From assembly GCA_947494925.1 (NCBI GenBank), contig CANLWS010000014.1, forward strand, positions 62,001-126,000: a stretch of DNA of 64,000 nucleotides, read 5' to 3'. The translations under genes and the position numbers were made by a program. The notes under the pieces are model-generated. The model saw nothing but the letters and a program-made list of their open reading frames with translations. It had not been told where the DNA came from and ran no database searches. The DNA is from an uncultured Alteromonadaceae bacterium (lineage in GTDB: Bacteria > Pseudomonadota > Gammaproteobacteria > Enterobacterales > Alteromonadaceae). Shown piece after piece: positions 48,601-57,313 of the stretch (position 1 is the first letter of the stretch; each line of letters starts with the position of its first letter).

Positions 48601-51301
48601 TAACGGAACGTATAATTATGTTGTGCAGGTGTGCTCGAGTGCAACTAACTGCAGCCATGATTCTGCGCCGATCACTGTAATTGTAAACACAGTGCAAGTT
48701 TCGGCGCCTACCATATCCTTACCCACAGGCACATACAACGGCACGCAGCAAGTCACACTCTCACCCGTCACTGATGGTTCAAGCATTCGCTGGCGCTTTG
48801 GTAGCAGCACAACCTATCTCGAGTATGATGGGACACCTATTGATATCACTCAGTCGGGTGCATTGTGGACCTACGCATACAAAGCTGGCATGGAAAGCAG
48901 TGGCGAAAATGCGACAAGTTACACAATCATTCAGGCACCAGCGAACACACCTGTTTTAACAGTTCCTGATTATCAGGAAGCGGGCGATTTTGAAATTAGC
49001 TGGACGGAAATCCCCGGCGCGACATACAAACTGGAGGTCAACGGGGCTGAAATCGACAAGGGGACGTCTCGAATTCATACCGATACAGGCTCGGTCAATC
49101 AGATTCGTCGCTACCGGGTAACAGCATGTTACAACAGCTGCGCAGATTACCCAGTTACTGAAACAACCGTCGAGATAAAACCTGATACGCCAACCATGGA
49201 ATCAGATGAATATACCAGTCAAGATGGCGAATATGAACTGACCTGGAACTCGGTAGGTAGCGGTGGCTATCGCTATATAGTGACACGCACTTCTGCGACT
49301 GAGCCAAGTGGAACGATTATATTTAACCAGACTTTTGCTGACGGAGCACTGAAGGTGAATGAATCCCACGATAACGGAACGTACGATTATGTTGTTCAGG
49401 TGTGCTCTAGCGCAACTAACTGTAGTCAAAATTCCGAAACCATAACTGTTGTTGTTGACTTGGCGATAATTCCAATTAATTCACCCGTTTTAGAAGTGGA
49501 AGGTGGTAGTGATAGGTCAATATCCGGTACGTACACGATCCTCTGGGAAGCGGTCGAATTTGCTAACAGATACCAAAAACTCATCGGTGTAGATGAATGG
49601 GAAGATATCCCTGGCGAAAACCTAGAATATATTGATAGGCCAAAAGGGTTCACATATACCGATTCAATTCGCGCTTGTACCGCTAATGACTGTGGTCCAG
49701 AAAGCGTAATTACAGTCTATGTTCCCCCAGAAACGCCAGTTTTAACCGGAGAGACAGAATCATTGGCCGGGCCTTATATACTCTCATGGAATAAAGTAAC
49801 GCCAGAGGGGGTGACGTATACATTGCTCAAAAATGATGTAACTGTGGATCCCACACTTTTTGAGTTGTCAGAAACATATATTACCTTTGCAGAAGAGTTA
49901 ACTGAGGGGCTTTACGAATACTCAGTTTCTGCTTGTGCAGGTGAAATGAATTGCAGTGATTTCAGTACGCCATTGTTTTCAGTCGATATAGGCGCTGCGG
50001 GACCTTCTGATGGTTCAATCGACTTTTCGGCAGTCGAGATTAATCCATACGGTGATGACACACAATATACAGGTTCTTCAGAGGTGCTAAACGGTGGTGC
50101 AGGCCTTAAGATACAGGGGCAGAACTGGATCCAAATTCCACTTAATTACACAGTAACAGCTAATACTGTTGTGGAGTTTGAATACTCAAGTTCGGTAGAA
50201 GGTTTGATCCATGCTTTTGGATTGAATACTTCTGACCTTACCAGCCAGCCTCCATCAGATTCAGAACTTTACGGCAAAGCATTGCAATTGTTCGGCTCTA
50301 AAAATGATTGCAGTATCTGCCGACGCCATTATAAGGATTACGTAACAGAAGACGGCAAGAAACTGTATAAGATTCCATTGGGTAAAATATATACGGGCGA
50401 GTATTCTCATTTGTTCTTCGGCATTGATACTAATACGTCAAATTCTGAAAGCACTTTCAACAATGTTAAGATTTATGAATCTGAAGCGCCTCCTGTATTA
50501 CTTATTAGTGATGACGCAGATAGCGGCACTTACCTTTTGGCAACTGGTGGAAAAGAAAGCTTAGTAACGGGATTTGCTTGGAAAAATAGACATACAAAAC
50601 TATCTGGCTCAATTAAAAGAGCGGTTTTTTACCCAGTCGTGCAGGGGCTAGAAGGTGATTTTATTATCTCTCTTTGGCACTCAGGCGGTTCTGATGAATT
50701 TTCTGCAAACGTAGCCGTAACCGCTTTAATTACGAAGCTGGATGGTAGTAGGGAGATTCTGAGATTAGCCTCAAATCACCAGGTCAACAAGTCTCAATGG
50801 ATCAGCATAGGGGTAGCGGATCTCACTGATGTTGCGAGTTACGTTCTTTCCATTAGTTCATCTACAACTAGCCCAGGTTCCATCTCCGTTGATGCTATCA
50901 GGCATACACCTGGTTACAAAGCTCCAAGCGCTCTCGACGTGGTTAAACTCACTTATACAAATAGTGCCGACCAAATTAGCATGGATAATCTTAGTGATTT
51001 TGTAGTTAAAGCAGTGGCATTGACGGAAGAACACATAGTATCCGTTGAATTTCAGATCAATGTTGGTGAGTGGCAAACCGCAGAACTAATAAACGGAGAA
51101 TACACATTCAATTTCTTTGAACAGCCTCTGGGAGCACACAATTTAAATATTCGAGTCACTACTACCAATGAAGTATATACAGATTCAAAAACTTTTTATG
51201 TGAGGCAAGGCACGGTAGAAAAACGTGTCATCTTTATTCACACTGATTTATTGGGGTCTCCTGCCGCAGAGACAGATGCTATTGGAGGGCTAAGTCAATG
51301 A
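45680..51301 (+). CDS. Giant secreted multidomain adhesin-like protein with RHS-type C-terminal motif
   Basis: This 1873-residue protein has a signal peptide cleaved near residue 36 (AIAQA-APS). Reading along it: an Ig/Fn3-like unit (38-115); alternating chitobiase/Fn3-associated-type beta units and cadherin-like units (PPVANSDTATVNEG) to about 650; Fn3-like units; two near-identical 257-residue blocks (about 757-1270); further Fn3-like units; a jelly-roll carbohydrate-binding-like region (about 1448-1602, IPLNYTVTANTVVEFEY); a golvesin-like region (1605-1750); an Ig-like unit; and a tail with H1854-TDLLGSPAAETDA, a motif of RHS proteins. There is no catalytic motif. The GTG start at 45680 has AAGGA before it. 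The stop overlaps the RHS gene (ATGA). Likely role: surface or secreted sugar-binding partner of the RHS protein. Domain names are by resemblance only. Confidence 0.75.
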   Translation: MSIPIEFNVLKKISISFKSAWLATFLLLFYSAIAQAAPSKPSWTAIPSSMVMGNTYEFEWHNVSAANKFIVKLHGSTKYSGSNNKFNFTPTYTGSHSFSIYACLNDDCSDAKTASSKVSGVPAPIKLAKPGTSFDTASGANRQSNGDWIVQNSVSLSLSSNVIGGATTRYKINGGSYLDYTGAINLSSSATVTAYNTKSGYTDSDTVSITFIVNTPPVANSDTATVNEGLSTEISVLGNDIDADSNPLSITGNTNGTYGSVSCSASSCTYTADTSITSNQNDSFTYQISDGRYGNSTGTVNVSVNNVTQGVVAQPTFSPNGGEFTNSQSITITSNTAGSSIKYRIGGSGAFSTYSSPFTISSTATIYAYATKTDYQTSSTVSKVFTKSIPKLSTPTVSINSAGGANRQSNGDWIVQNSVSVGFAPRDSGASIKYKIGAGSYVNYTGAVTLNSSTTITAYANKAGFTDSNTVSRTFIVNTPPVANSDTATVNEGLSTEISVLSNDTDTDSNPLSITGNTNGTYGSVSCSASSCTYTADTSITSNQNDSFTYQISDGRYGSSTGIVNVSVANVNQGTVSQPSFTPDGGPFTDSQTITLIPNTSGSTIQYRVGSSGSFSLYSGPFTINSSATVYAYASKPDYQTSSTLSRAFTKRPPIPTNLSSDEYNSKDGKYQISWSSVGPSFYRYQLRRTQTSSPTSSIIFDKTFDESGLYKDESKEDGIYKYDVRVCSSDTLCSEYSSEITVTVAKEKVISPTISLPPGIYNGTQQVTLSPVTDGSSIRWRFGSSTTYLEYDGTPIDITQSGALWTYAYKAGMESSGENATSYTIIQAPANTPVLTVPDYQEAGDFEISWTEIPGATYKLEVNGAEIDKGTSRIHTDTGSVNQIRRYRVTACYNSCADYPVTETTVEIKPDTPTMESDEYTSQDGDYKLTWNSVGTGGYRYIVTRTSATEPSGTIIFNQTFADSALRVNESHDNGTYNYVVQVCSSATNCSHDSAPITVIVNTVQVSAPTISLPTGTYNGTQQVTLSPVTDGSSIRWRFGSSTTYLEYDGTPIDITQSGALWTYAYKAGMESSGENATSYTIIQAPANTPVLTVPDYQEAGDFEISWTEIPGATYKLEVNGAEIDKGTSRIHTDTGSVNQIRRYRVTACYNSCADYPVTETTVEIKPDTPTMESDEYTSQDGEYELTWNSVGSGGYRYIVTRTSATEPSGTIIFNQTFADGALKVNESHDNGTYDYVVQVCSSATNCSQNSETITVVVDLAIIPINSPVLEVEGGSDRSISGTYTILWEAVEFANRYQKLIGVDEWEDIPGENLEYIDRPKGFTYTDSIRACTANDCGPESVITVYVPPETPVLTGETESLAGPYILSWNKVTPEGVTYTLLKNDVTVDPTLFELSETYITFAEELTEGLYEYSVSACAGEMNCSDFSTPLFSVDIGAAGPSDGSIDFSAVEINPYGDDTQYTGSSEVLNGGAGLKIQGQNWIQIPLNYTVTANTVVEFEYSSSVEGLIHAFGLNTSDLTSQPPSDSELYGKALQLFGSKNDCSICRRHYKDYVTEDGKKLYKIPLGKIYTGEYSHLFFGIDTNTSNSESTFNNVKIYESEAPPVLLISDDADSGTYLLATGGKESLVTGFAWKNRHTKLSGSIKRAVFYPVVQGLEGDFIISLWHSGGSDEFSANVAVTALITKLDGSREILRLASNHQVNKSQWISIGVADLTDVASYVLSISSSTTSPGSISVDAIRHTPGYKAPSALDVVKLTYTNSADQISMDNLSDFVVKAVALTEEHIVSVEFQINVGEWQTAELINGEYTFNFFEQPLGAHNLNIRVTTTNEVYTDSKTFYVRQGTVEKRVIFIHTDLLGSPAAETDAIGGLSQ
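46310..46562 (+). repeat. 253-bp direct repeat, copy 1 (cadherin-like unit)
   Basis: This is nearly the same as 47102-47354 (offset 792 bases, in frame), with only a handful of mismatches seen by eye. It encodes the unit PPVANSDTATVNEG... to QISDGRYG. The identity includes silent positions, so duplication or gene conversion is recent. Confidence 0.85.
47102..47354 (+). repeat. 253-bp direct repeat, copy 2 (cadherin-like unit)
   Basis: This is the second copy of the unit at 46310-46562. Differences cluster in GNDIDAD versus SNDTDTD. Confidence 0.85.
47975..48423 (+). repeat. 449-bp perfect direct repeat, copy 1
   Basis: I saw no mismatch by eye against 48746-49194 (offset 771 bases = 257 codons). 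It encodes a beta unit (SPVTDGSSIRWRFG...) and an Fn3-like unit. Sequence on either side is similar but diverged, so the perfect tract looks like a recent conversion or unequal crossover. Confidence 0.9.
48746..49194 (+). repeat. 449-bp perfect direct repeat, copy 2
   Basis: This is the partner of 47975-48423. The first differences are at 48745 (G against A) and 49195 (C against T). Confidence 0.9.
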
Positions 51302-54300
51302 GGCATTTTATAAAAAGTCAGTTTGCAAAAAGTTTGGCTAAAGTTGGGTTGTTAGCTGTTACAAGTTTTCAATTTGTGTCTGCTCAGGAGTCAACCACCA
51401 CACAATTTAACTTTAGACACGAACCCTTAACCCATTACGAAAACGTCAGTATGAAAGAAATTGCTGATGATTTTGACCCTGTTTCGGGCAAGATTTCTCT
51501 GGCAGTTACTGATATCAGTCTTCCGGGTAACAACGGTTTAAAAGTGGAGCTTCGTCGTAAATATGAGGCGGGGCGTGACTACGGTCACTTGGGTAATTCG
51601 ACAGGAGAGTTTGGTACGTATTCGCGCGCTCGATTTGACGTTGATACGGATTTGAGTGGATGGTCTTTGGATTTACCCTTTATTCGTGGGTTCTATTTGA
51701 AGCCAGCAACGGGGGGCACCCATATTGAGGCTGGAGGTTTCGGTGATGGAGAAATGTGCACAGGTACAACGACCTATGTCTCCATTTCAACTGGCCAGGC
51801 TTCTACTGAGGTGCATCCATCTCAATATTGGGATGGTAAGTTGTTGCATATCCCGGGTGAAACTACCGAAAAATTCCTAAGAGCAGTCGACAATATCACT
51901 GTTTTTAATGAAGACAGGACTGAAACAACACCACAGGAATTTTGGGGTAAACAGTTTACTAAATCACATCATTATATTTCAGAGTGCACAGACATCGGCG
52001 CAGGCAACGAAGGGATTAAAGTCAAAGGGCCGGATGGCAAAACCTATACCTTTAATTTCTTTAAAGATTTTATGGCAGAACGTGATCCGTCCAGATCTCA
52101 ATATACGCGCAAAATTCGTCGAATGATGATGGTGACTAAAATTGAAGATAAGTTTGGAAATTTTGTTGACTATAATTACGACGCCTTCAAAAACTTGACT
52201 TCAATTGTCTCCAACGATGGTCGTAGAATAGATATTGCTTATGAACTGATCCCGGGTAAAAACTATTTTCGCATCGATTTTGCAACAGCAAATGGACGCA
52301 CATGGGATTACATTTATGACGATGGGCCTGTAATCGGCGACGAAGAAGGGAATACCTTAATCGAAGTGAGGCTGCCCAATGATAAAAAATGGCAATACCC
52401 CAACCTAACCCGATTACATGCTGATATACCGATTGAAGACAGTGACCTGCGAAATGGTTGGTGTGGCACTAATTTATTGGATGAAGGGACGTCTGATGTC
52501 AGGTTTAACCCCGCTCCGCCAACACATACATTCACTATTATCGACCCAGATGGACTCACTACTGCCTATACCACCGCACCGGTTTATCATGGCCGTTACA
52601 ATGTGAAAACCCGAATCGATGCGGCTGGCGATATTCGAAATTTATTTTCTTACAATATTATCGGGGTGCAGTACAAATTCAGAACCATGAATTGTAGCGA
52701 TATGTATTCACTGGTGAAAAAAGAAGTATCAGGCCCAGGTATACCGGATACCTACACCTGGGATTACAGTTATTCCCAAAACTGGGGCCACTACGATATT
52801 GATAATTCGAAGCACGGCCAAAGCCAGAATGTCCGAGATAGAGAAACCAGTATTATGACGGGCTTGAATGGTGCCTTTGACATTGGTATTCCAGGTCTGG
52901 TGAATTTACCTGCAAATATTGCAAACACGCAAAGCATAAAAACCGCGACCGTTGATGGCCCAGATGGTAAGCAAGTTTTTTATATTGACCGAGACGCCTA
53001 TTCCATATCGGAAGATAAGGTACTGGCGACCGATTATGTTGACGGTACAACGTTACTAAAACGCCAGGAATTTTACTACCAAGCGGGTACCGATGCCGTG
53101 CCAAATGTAGATTATCTCGGTAATGACCAGTTGCGAGGGTTGGGAGGCATAAATCCTTATAACAACGATGCAATCGCCACCAACCATCGTAAACTGGAAC
53201 ACCGTATAAAACAAGCCAATGTCAAAACCTATTTGTACTATGGTGGTAGCGCTGAAACTTATGATATGCAATACAGTCAGTTTGATGTATTCGGCGTACC
53301 GCACCTTGAAACAGGCAGTAACGACTTTAATAGTCTTACTCGATACGTAGAAAAAGGTTATCAATCGAATACCGACAGTTGGATATTGAGTCAACCAACC
53401 AGAGTTAGGGTTTCGTCTGATGGTACAAACTTCACCAATGTATCGCAGACCTATTACCATTCAACCACGGCACAAAGAGGCAGAGAAGAGCTGGCCGATT
53501 TATTGGTTCCATTTGAAGAAACCCGATATGGCCGTTGGGTAAAACGTTATACTGACTATTATATGCCCGACGATTTTAATGCATCGACTTTGGCAGAAAA
53601 TCGTGCAGCAGGTATGGTAAAAAGCATTGAATATAATGTGAAATTGGGCGCCTATGCTGATGGTGTCGCCACACCAGGAACTGCCAACCGTTTCGTGAAT
53701 TTTAGTGATTACAAACGCGGTAAGCCACAAAACGTTACCTTTTTAAGACGCTATGCTAATGCTATCGATCCAAATGGAACTATCGTTGATACAAACTTGA
53801 CGACGCTGTCGAGCGTTGTTGACTTAAATGGTTGGGTAACCAGTATTACCGATTTGGAAGGCAACACTACTGAATTAGGGTACGATTTGAACGGGCGGAT
53901 TCTGTATGCAGACTTGCCTGATTCATGGTTGGACAGGTCTTATGCTTGGGATGATTGGGATGGTACAGCTAATCATCAACAAACTAGGACTGTCAGTCAT
54001 TGTCAACTTAATGCCGCTAAAAACGCCTGTATAGGTAATACGCGCTCCTACGCGGAAGCCACTGAATATGATGCGCTCTTAAGGCCAACCAGCATTCAAA
54101 AGTCAGATACTTTGGCCACCATCAATCGTAAGCAAAGATTCACTTATGATGCTTACAATCAACTGCTGACCAAATCACACTGGTACACCGGTAGCTCGGT
54201 GTTGGACAACATCACCAATACCTATGATGCACTAAGACGCTTGCGCACAGTGACCGAAAACGGTGGCGGAATGACGACCCATACTTATCTACCAGGTAAT

Positions 54301-56460
54301 GTCAAAAACGTTAACAATGCACGTGGTTATGACACCACAACAACTTATCAGGCCTATGGCCAGCCGAGTTACGACAAGGCCACCCAAATCGTTGCTGAGA
54401 TTGAAGGGGAAAGTGTCGTCACGACAGATATTGATATTGACGTCTTGGGTCTTATCAATACCATCACCCAAACTGGTCCAGATAAAGCCGGAACGGGTAC
54501 TGTTTCTTTGACAGAATACCGGTTTTATGACGATAGAAAGCGCTTGTGTAAAACCAACCGTGCCGATGTGGGAATGCGCGCTTACGGCTATAACGATATC
54601 GGTGAAATGACATGGAGCGCGGAAGGTGCGCTGGGAGGAAGCAATAACACTTGTATTGACAAAAATACACTGTCATCGACAAAAGTCATTGACTACACCT
54701 ATGATAATTTTGGTGAACAATATACTGTGAAGTACGGGGATGCCAGTCCTGACTTACTTTATCAAATGGATGGTAACGGTAACCTGAAATCTCTGATTGC
54801 GGGCAATGTAAAACAGACCTACAACTACAATTCGCTAAACCTGCTCGAAGATGAACGACTGCAAATTGACCTCGACCAGAATGGTGACTTTACTGATGTA
54901 GATGATAAAAACTATTTTATCGATTTAAGTTACAACGCTATGGGGAATCTAACTGCAGTTACTTATCCAGATTCCAGTATTGTAGATTACGACCCCAATA
55001 GCTTTGGGGAGCCGACGCAGGCGATTCGACGCGCGGTGCAAGATGGCGAACCGGAACAAATTTATGCCAATACAGCGGTTTATCACCCTAATGGCATTAT
55101 CAGTTCATTTACTTATGGTAACCAGCTGGTTCACACAACGCTGTTGCATCCAACGCGGCAGGTGCCGCAATCTATCAATGATTCTTCAGACAGTGTTGAT
55201 GCGCTTGAATACACTTATACCTATGACAACAACCTCAATGTCAAAAGTATCACTGATGGTGTCTCAGGTGTCTTTTCATTAACCGACCTTTCTTACGACG
55301 GTTTAGACAGGTTGACCTCGACGACGGGGGATGCAGAAGGGCTTGGTAGCACAATCATGAATTATGATGGTCTGGGCAATATTACCGGTTACACGACGCG
55401 TCGCAATACCTGGAATTACAACTACAACACGACCAGCAACAGGTTAACCTCGGTATTCGACACCAATGTTGCCAGTGATCATGAGAACAACTATTTGGCG
55501 TTTGGGTACGACTTCCGTGGCAACATTGTCAACAACGGCAAACGTACCTTTGATTTCAATCGGGCCAACCAAATGACCGGCTCTGATGGCAATACGTACC
55601 TTTACGATGGGCATAACAGACGAGTGATGCAAACCGATGCCAAAGGCACCAGCTACAGCATGTATGGACTCGACGGTACGTTGTTTTTCAGAGAAACCCA
55701 GCATGGCGGAATCAACAATATCTATTTGGGAAAAAAGCTCATCGCGCAAGACGGGCATATTCCACAAAACCGCGGCACGCAACACCATTTACCGTTCGGT
55801 GAAAGTATTGAAGGAGAAAAGGACGCGATTGGTTATACAGGTCACAAGTTTGATCGGGACCTGGGCCTGAGTTATATGCAGGCACGATATTATGATCCAG
55901 TTATCGGGCGGTTCTATTCGAATGATCCGGTTGGTTGGGTCGCTGATAGCCCGATTCATTCTTTTGGTCGATATACTTACGGGAATAATAATCCCTACAA
56001 ATATACTGATCCAGATGGAAACTTCCCGTTTGATGTTAATTCCGAGTCGAGGTCCAGAAAAGAGCATACTAATGGCAATATTGGTGGTGCAATTGACAAT
56101 GATGATGCAGGGATGCGAGCAACTGCAGATACGTTGGGAAAAATGACTAAGCAGATAGCAAAACAATATGTTGGTGCTGCGGCGTTGTCGGCTGGAGGGC
56201 CAGCTTTAAAGGCAACCCGAGCAGTGGCGGCCCCGGTTGTTAAACAGGCAGTAAAAACTGTACAAAAAATGGAGCTTATAGACAAAGCGGAACTCGCATT
56301 GGCCGTTATCGATGGTGTCACAGCATTTGCTACCCCGGACATTCCAAATAATCCTTTAAATGATGGAAGGCTTAATGGGAGGCCGGTTCACCAAGTTTCT
56401 AAAGAAGAGGAAGCGGTTAAAGATCACAAAGTAATTGCCCCTAGTGCTAAGAAGAAATGA
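51298..56460 (+). CDS. Secreted RHS/YD-repeat protein
   Basis: This 1720-residue protein has a signal peptide cleaved near residue 29 (FVSA-QES). It has a long N-terminal region (30-700) with early YD-like strands, many YD repeats (for example YDLNGRI, YDALRRL, YDGLGNI, YDGHNRR), and the RHS-associated core LGLSYMQARYYDPVIGRFYSNDP ending NPYKYTDPDG at about 1571. The last 148 residues are a different, helix-rich tail (AAALSAGGPALKATRAVAAPV, basic end SAKKK) with no toxin motif I recognise. RHS proteins form closed beta cocoons that carry C-terminal effectors. The start overlaps the upstream stop as ATGA, and the stop overlaps the next start the same way, so three genes are coupled. A Sec signal suggests secretion or surface display and not type VI delivery. 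Confidence 0.88.
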   Translation: MRHFIKSQFAKSLAKVGLLAVTSFQFVSAQESTTTQFNFRHEPLTHYENVSMKEIADDFDPVSGKISLAVTDISLPGNNGLKVELRRKYEAGRDYGHLGNSTGEFGTYSRARFDVDTDLSGWSLDLPFIRGFYLKPATGGTHIEAGGFGDGEMCTGTTTYVSISTGQASTEVHPSQYWDGKLLHIPGETTEKFLRAVDNITVFNEDRTETTPQEFWGKQFTKSHHYISECTDIGAGNEGIKVKGPDGKTYTFNFFKDFMAERDPSRSQYTRKIRRMMMVTKIEDKFGNFVDYNYDAFKNLTSIVSNDGRRIDIAYELIPGKNYFRIDFATANGRTWDYIYDDGPVIGDEEGNTLIEVRLPNDKKWQYPNLTRLHADIPIEDSDLRNGWCGTNLLDEGTSDVRFNPAPPTHTFTIIDPDGLTTAYTTAPVYHGRYNVKTRIDAAGDIRNLFSYNIIGVQYKFRTMNCSDMYSLVKKEVSGPGIPDTYTWDYSYSQNWGHYDIDNSKHGQSQNVRDRETSIMTGLNGAFDIGIPGLVNLPANIANTQSIKTATVDGPDGKQVFYIDRDAYSISEDKVLATDYVDGTTLLKRQEFYYQAGTDAVPNVDYLGNDQLRGLGGINPYNNDAIATNHRKLEHRIKQANVKTYLYYGGSAETYDMQYSQFDVFGVPHLETGSNDFNSLTRYVEKGYQSNTDSWILSQPTRVRVSSDGTNFTNVSQTYYHSTTAQRGREELADLLVPFEETRYGRWVKRYTDYYMPDDFNASTLAENRAAGMVKSIEYNVKLGAYADGVATPGTANRFVNFSDYKRGKPQNVTFLRRYANAIDPNGTIVDTNLTTLSSVVDLNGWVTSITDLEGNTTELGYDLNGRILYADLPDSWLDRSYAWDDWDGTANHQQTRTVSHCQLNAAKNACIGNTRSYAEATEYDALLRPTSIQKSDTLATINRKQRFTYDAYNQLLTKSHWYTGSSVLDNITNTYDALRRLRTVTENGGGMTTHTYLPGNVKNVNNARGYDTTTTYQAYGQPSYDKATQIVAEIEGESVVTTDIDIDVLGLINTITQTGPDKAGTGTVSLTEYRFYDDRKRLCKTNRADVGMRAYGYNDIGEMTWSAEGALGGSNNTCIDKNTLSSTKVIDYTYDNFGEQYTVKYGDASPDLLYQMDGNGNLKSLIAGNVKQTYNYNSLNLLEDERLQIDLDQNGDFTDVDDKNYFIDLSYNAMGNLTAVTYPDSSIVDYDPNSFGEPTQAIRRAVQDGEPEQIYANTAVYHPNGIISSFTYGNQLVHTTLLHPTRQVPQSINDSSDSVDALEYTYTYDNNLNVKSITDGVSGVFSLTDLSYDGLDRLTSTTGDAEGLGSTIMNYDGLGNITGYTTRRNTWNYNYNTTSNRLTSVFDTNVASDHENNYLAFGYDFRGNIVNNGKRTFDFNRANQMTGSDGNTYLYDGHNRRVMQTDAKGTSYSMYGLDGTLFFRETQHGGINNIYLGKKLIAQDGHIPQNRGTQHHLPFGESIEGEKDAIGYTGHKFDRDLGLSYMQARYYDPVIGRFYSNDPVGWVADSPIHSFGRYTYGNNNPYKYTDPDGNFPFDVNSESRSRKEHTNGNIGGAIDNDDAGMRATADTLGKMTKQIAKQYVGAAALSAGGPALKATRAVAAPVVKQAVKTVQKMELIDKAELALAVIDGVTAFATPDIPNNPLNDGRLNGRPVHQVSKEEEAVKDHKVIAPSAKKK

Positions 56461-56987
56461 TTCATATTATGAAATATAAAAAGCTGTGGTTCACTTTAAT
56501 TTTGATAGTTCCCTATCTGGTGGCTATATATTATTTTTCCTCGACGCTGTTTCAGTATGAATTCGCAGTTTGGTCGTCAGTGTTTGTTGCATTCGTTATT
56601 TATTTTTATATTTTTATAGCTAGGGTTATTCTTGCAAGAAAAGCAATGATCTATGAAATCAGAAAATTTGGCGAAAAGATTTCAGATACTCCTCTGAAAT
56701 CCAATGAAGGTTGGATTAAAGGCGTTGGGTATTCTGGGCAGTTATCGCAGCCTTTTGGGGTTAAATATGTCAATTCAGGGATTGCCATATTTTTCTATGC
56801 AGATAGAGGAAAGGGGGCAATTCATCTTAATTGGGAAGCAATCGAAAGAATTACACTAGGAAAAGACAACATAGAATATGCCGTGGTCAGTGTAATAGGA
56901 TTGAAATTTGATTTAGTTATCCCATATGATAGCTCCTATATGTCAATATTTCCTGATACAGTGAAGCTGTTTAGAGTAGAAGGTTAA
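56457..56987 (+). CDS. Small two-helix membrane protein, candidate RHS immunity/accessory protein
   Basis: This 176-residue protein has two membrane segments in the first 60 residues, then a mixed alpha/beta cytoplasmic part with WEAIERITLG, reminiscent of membrane-anchored PH-like domains. Its ATG overlaps the RHS stop (ATGA); an internal ATG at 56469 is an alternative. A small AT-rich gene directly after an RHS gene is the usual place for an immunity protein. No family is recognised, so this is position-based inference. Codon use is visibly more AT-rich than in the housekeeping genes. Confidence 0.7.
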   Translation: MIHIMKYKKLWFTLILIVPYLVAIYYFSSTLFQYEFAVWSSVFVAFVIYFYIFIARVILARKAMIYEIRKFGEKISDTPLKSNEGWIKGVGYSGQLSQPFGVKYVNSGIAIFFYADRGKGAIHLNWEAIERITLGKDNIEYAVVSVIGLKFDLVIPYDSSYMSIFPDTVKLFRVEG

Positions 56988-57052
56988 ATATAACCTGATG
57001 TAAATTCTAAGAGGCACAAAGCTTAATAGTAAGTAAATACTTTGGAGTGTGA

Positions 57053-57313
57053 ATGAGTTTATATGTCTTGGTGTTTTTTCTAGTTCTACTTGCTTTTATC
57101 AATGTTCTAGTCTCCGTTTATCTTTATAGAAGAGATGATCTTGATAATATGCAGAAAACTTTTCAGATATTGATTGTTTGGCTAATCCCATATGCAGGAG
57201 CGATTGGACTTTGGTTATTCAACTCTAGCAACGATGAGATTTGCAAAAATAAAAAAGAGTTCGGTGGAGGTGGAAACGATAGTTCAATGGTTTCATCTTC
57301 GGGCAGTGATTAG
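57053..57313 (+). CDS. Small membrane protein with PLDc_N-like helix pair
   Basis: This 86-residue protein has two hydrophobic helices (about 3-24 and 37-56) separated by YRRDDLDNMQKTFQ; the second ends IVWLIPYAGAIGLWLF, the look of PLDc_N-type short membrane domains. The tail is Ser/Gly-rich. The ATG has GGAG close upstream. It overlaps the start of the next gene by eight bases. It might be a second immunity or cargo gene of the RHS locus; function unknown. Confidence 0.65.
   Translation: MSLYVLVFFLVLLAFINVLVSVYLYRRDDLDNMQKTFQILIVWLIPYAGAIGLWLFNSSNDEICKNKKEFGGGGNDSSMVSSSGSD

Noticed and set aside
47950-49240. CRISPR-like or tandem-repeat array
   Set aside because: The repeats are long, in frame and coding, with only two copies and no spacers.
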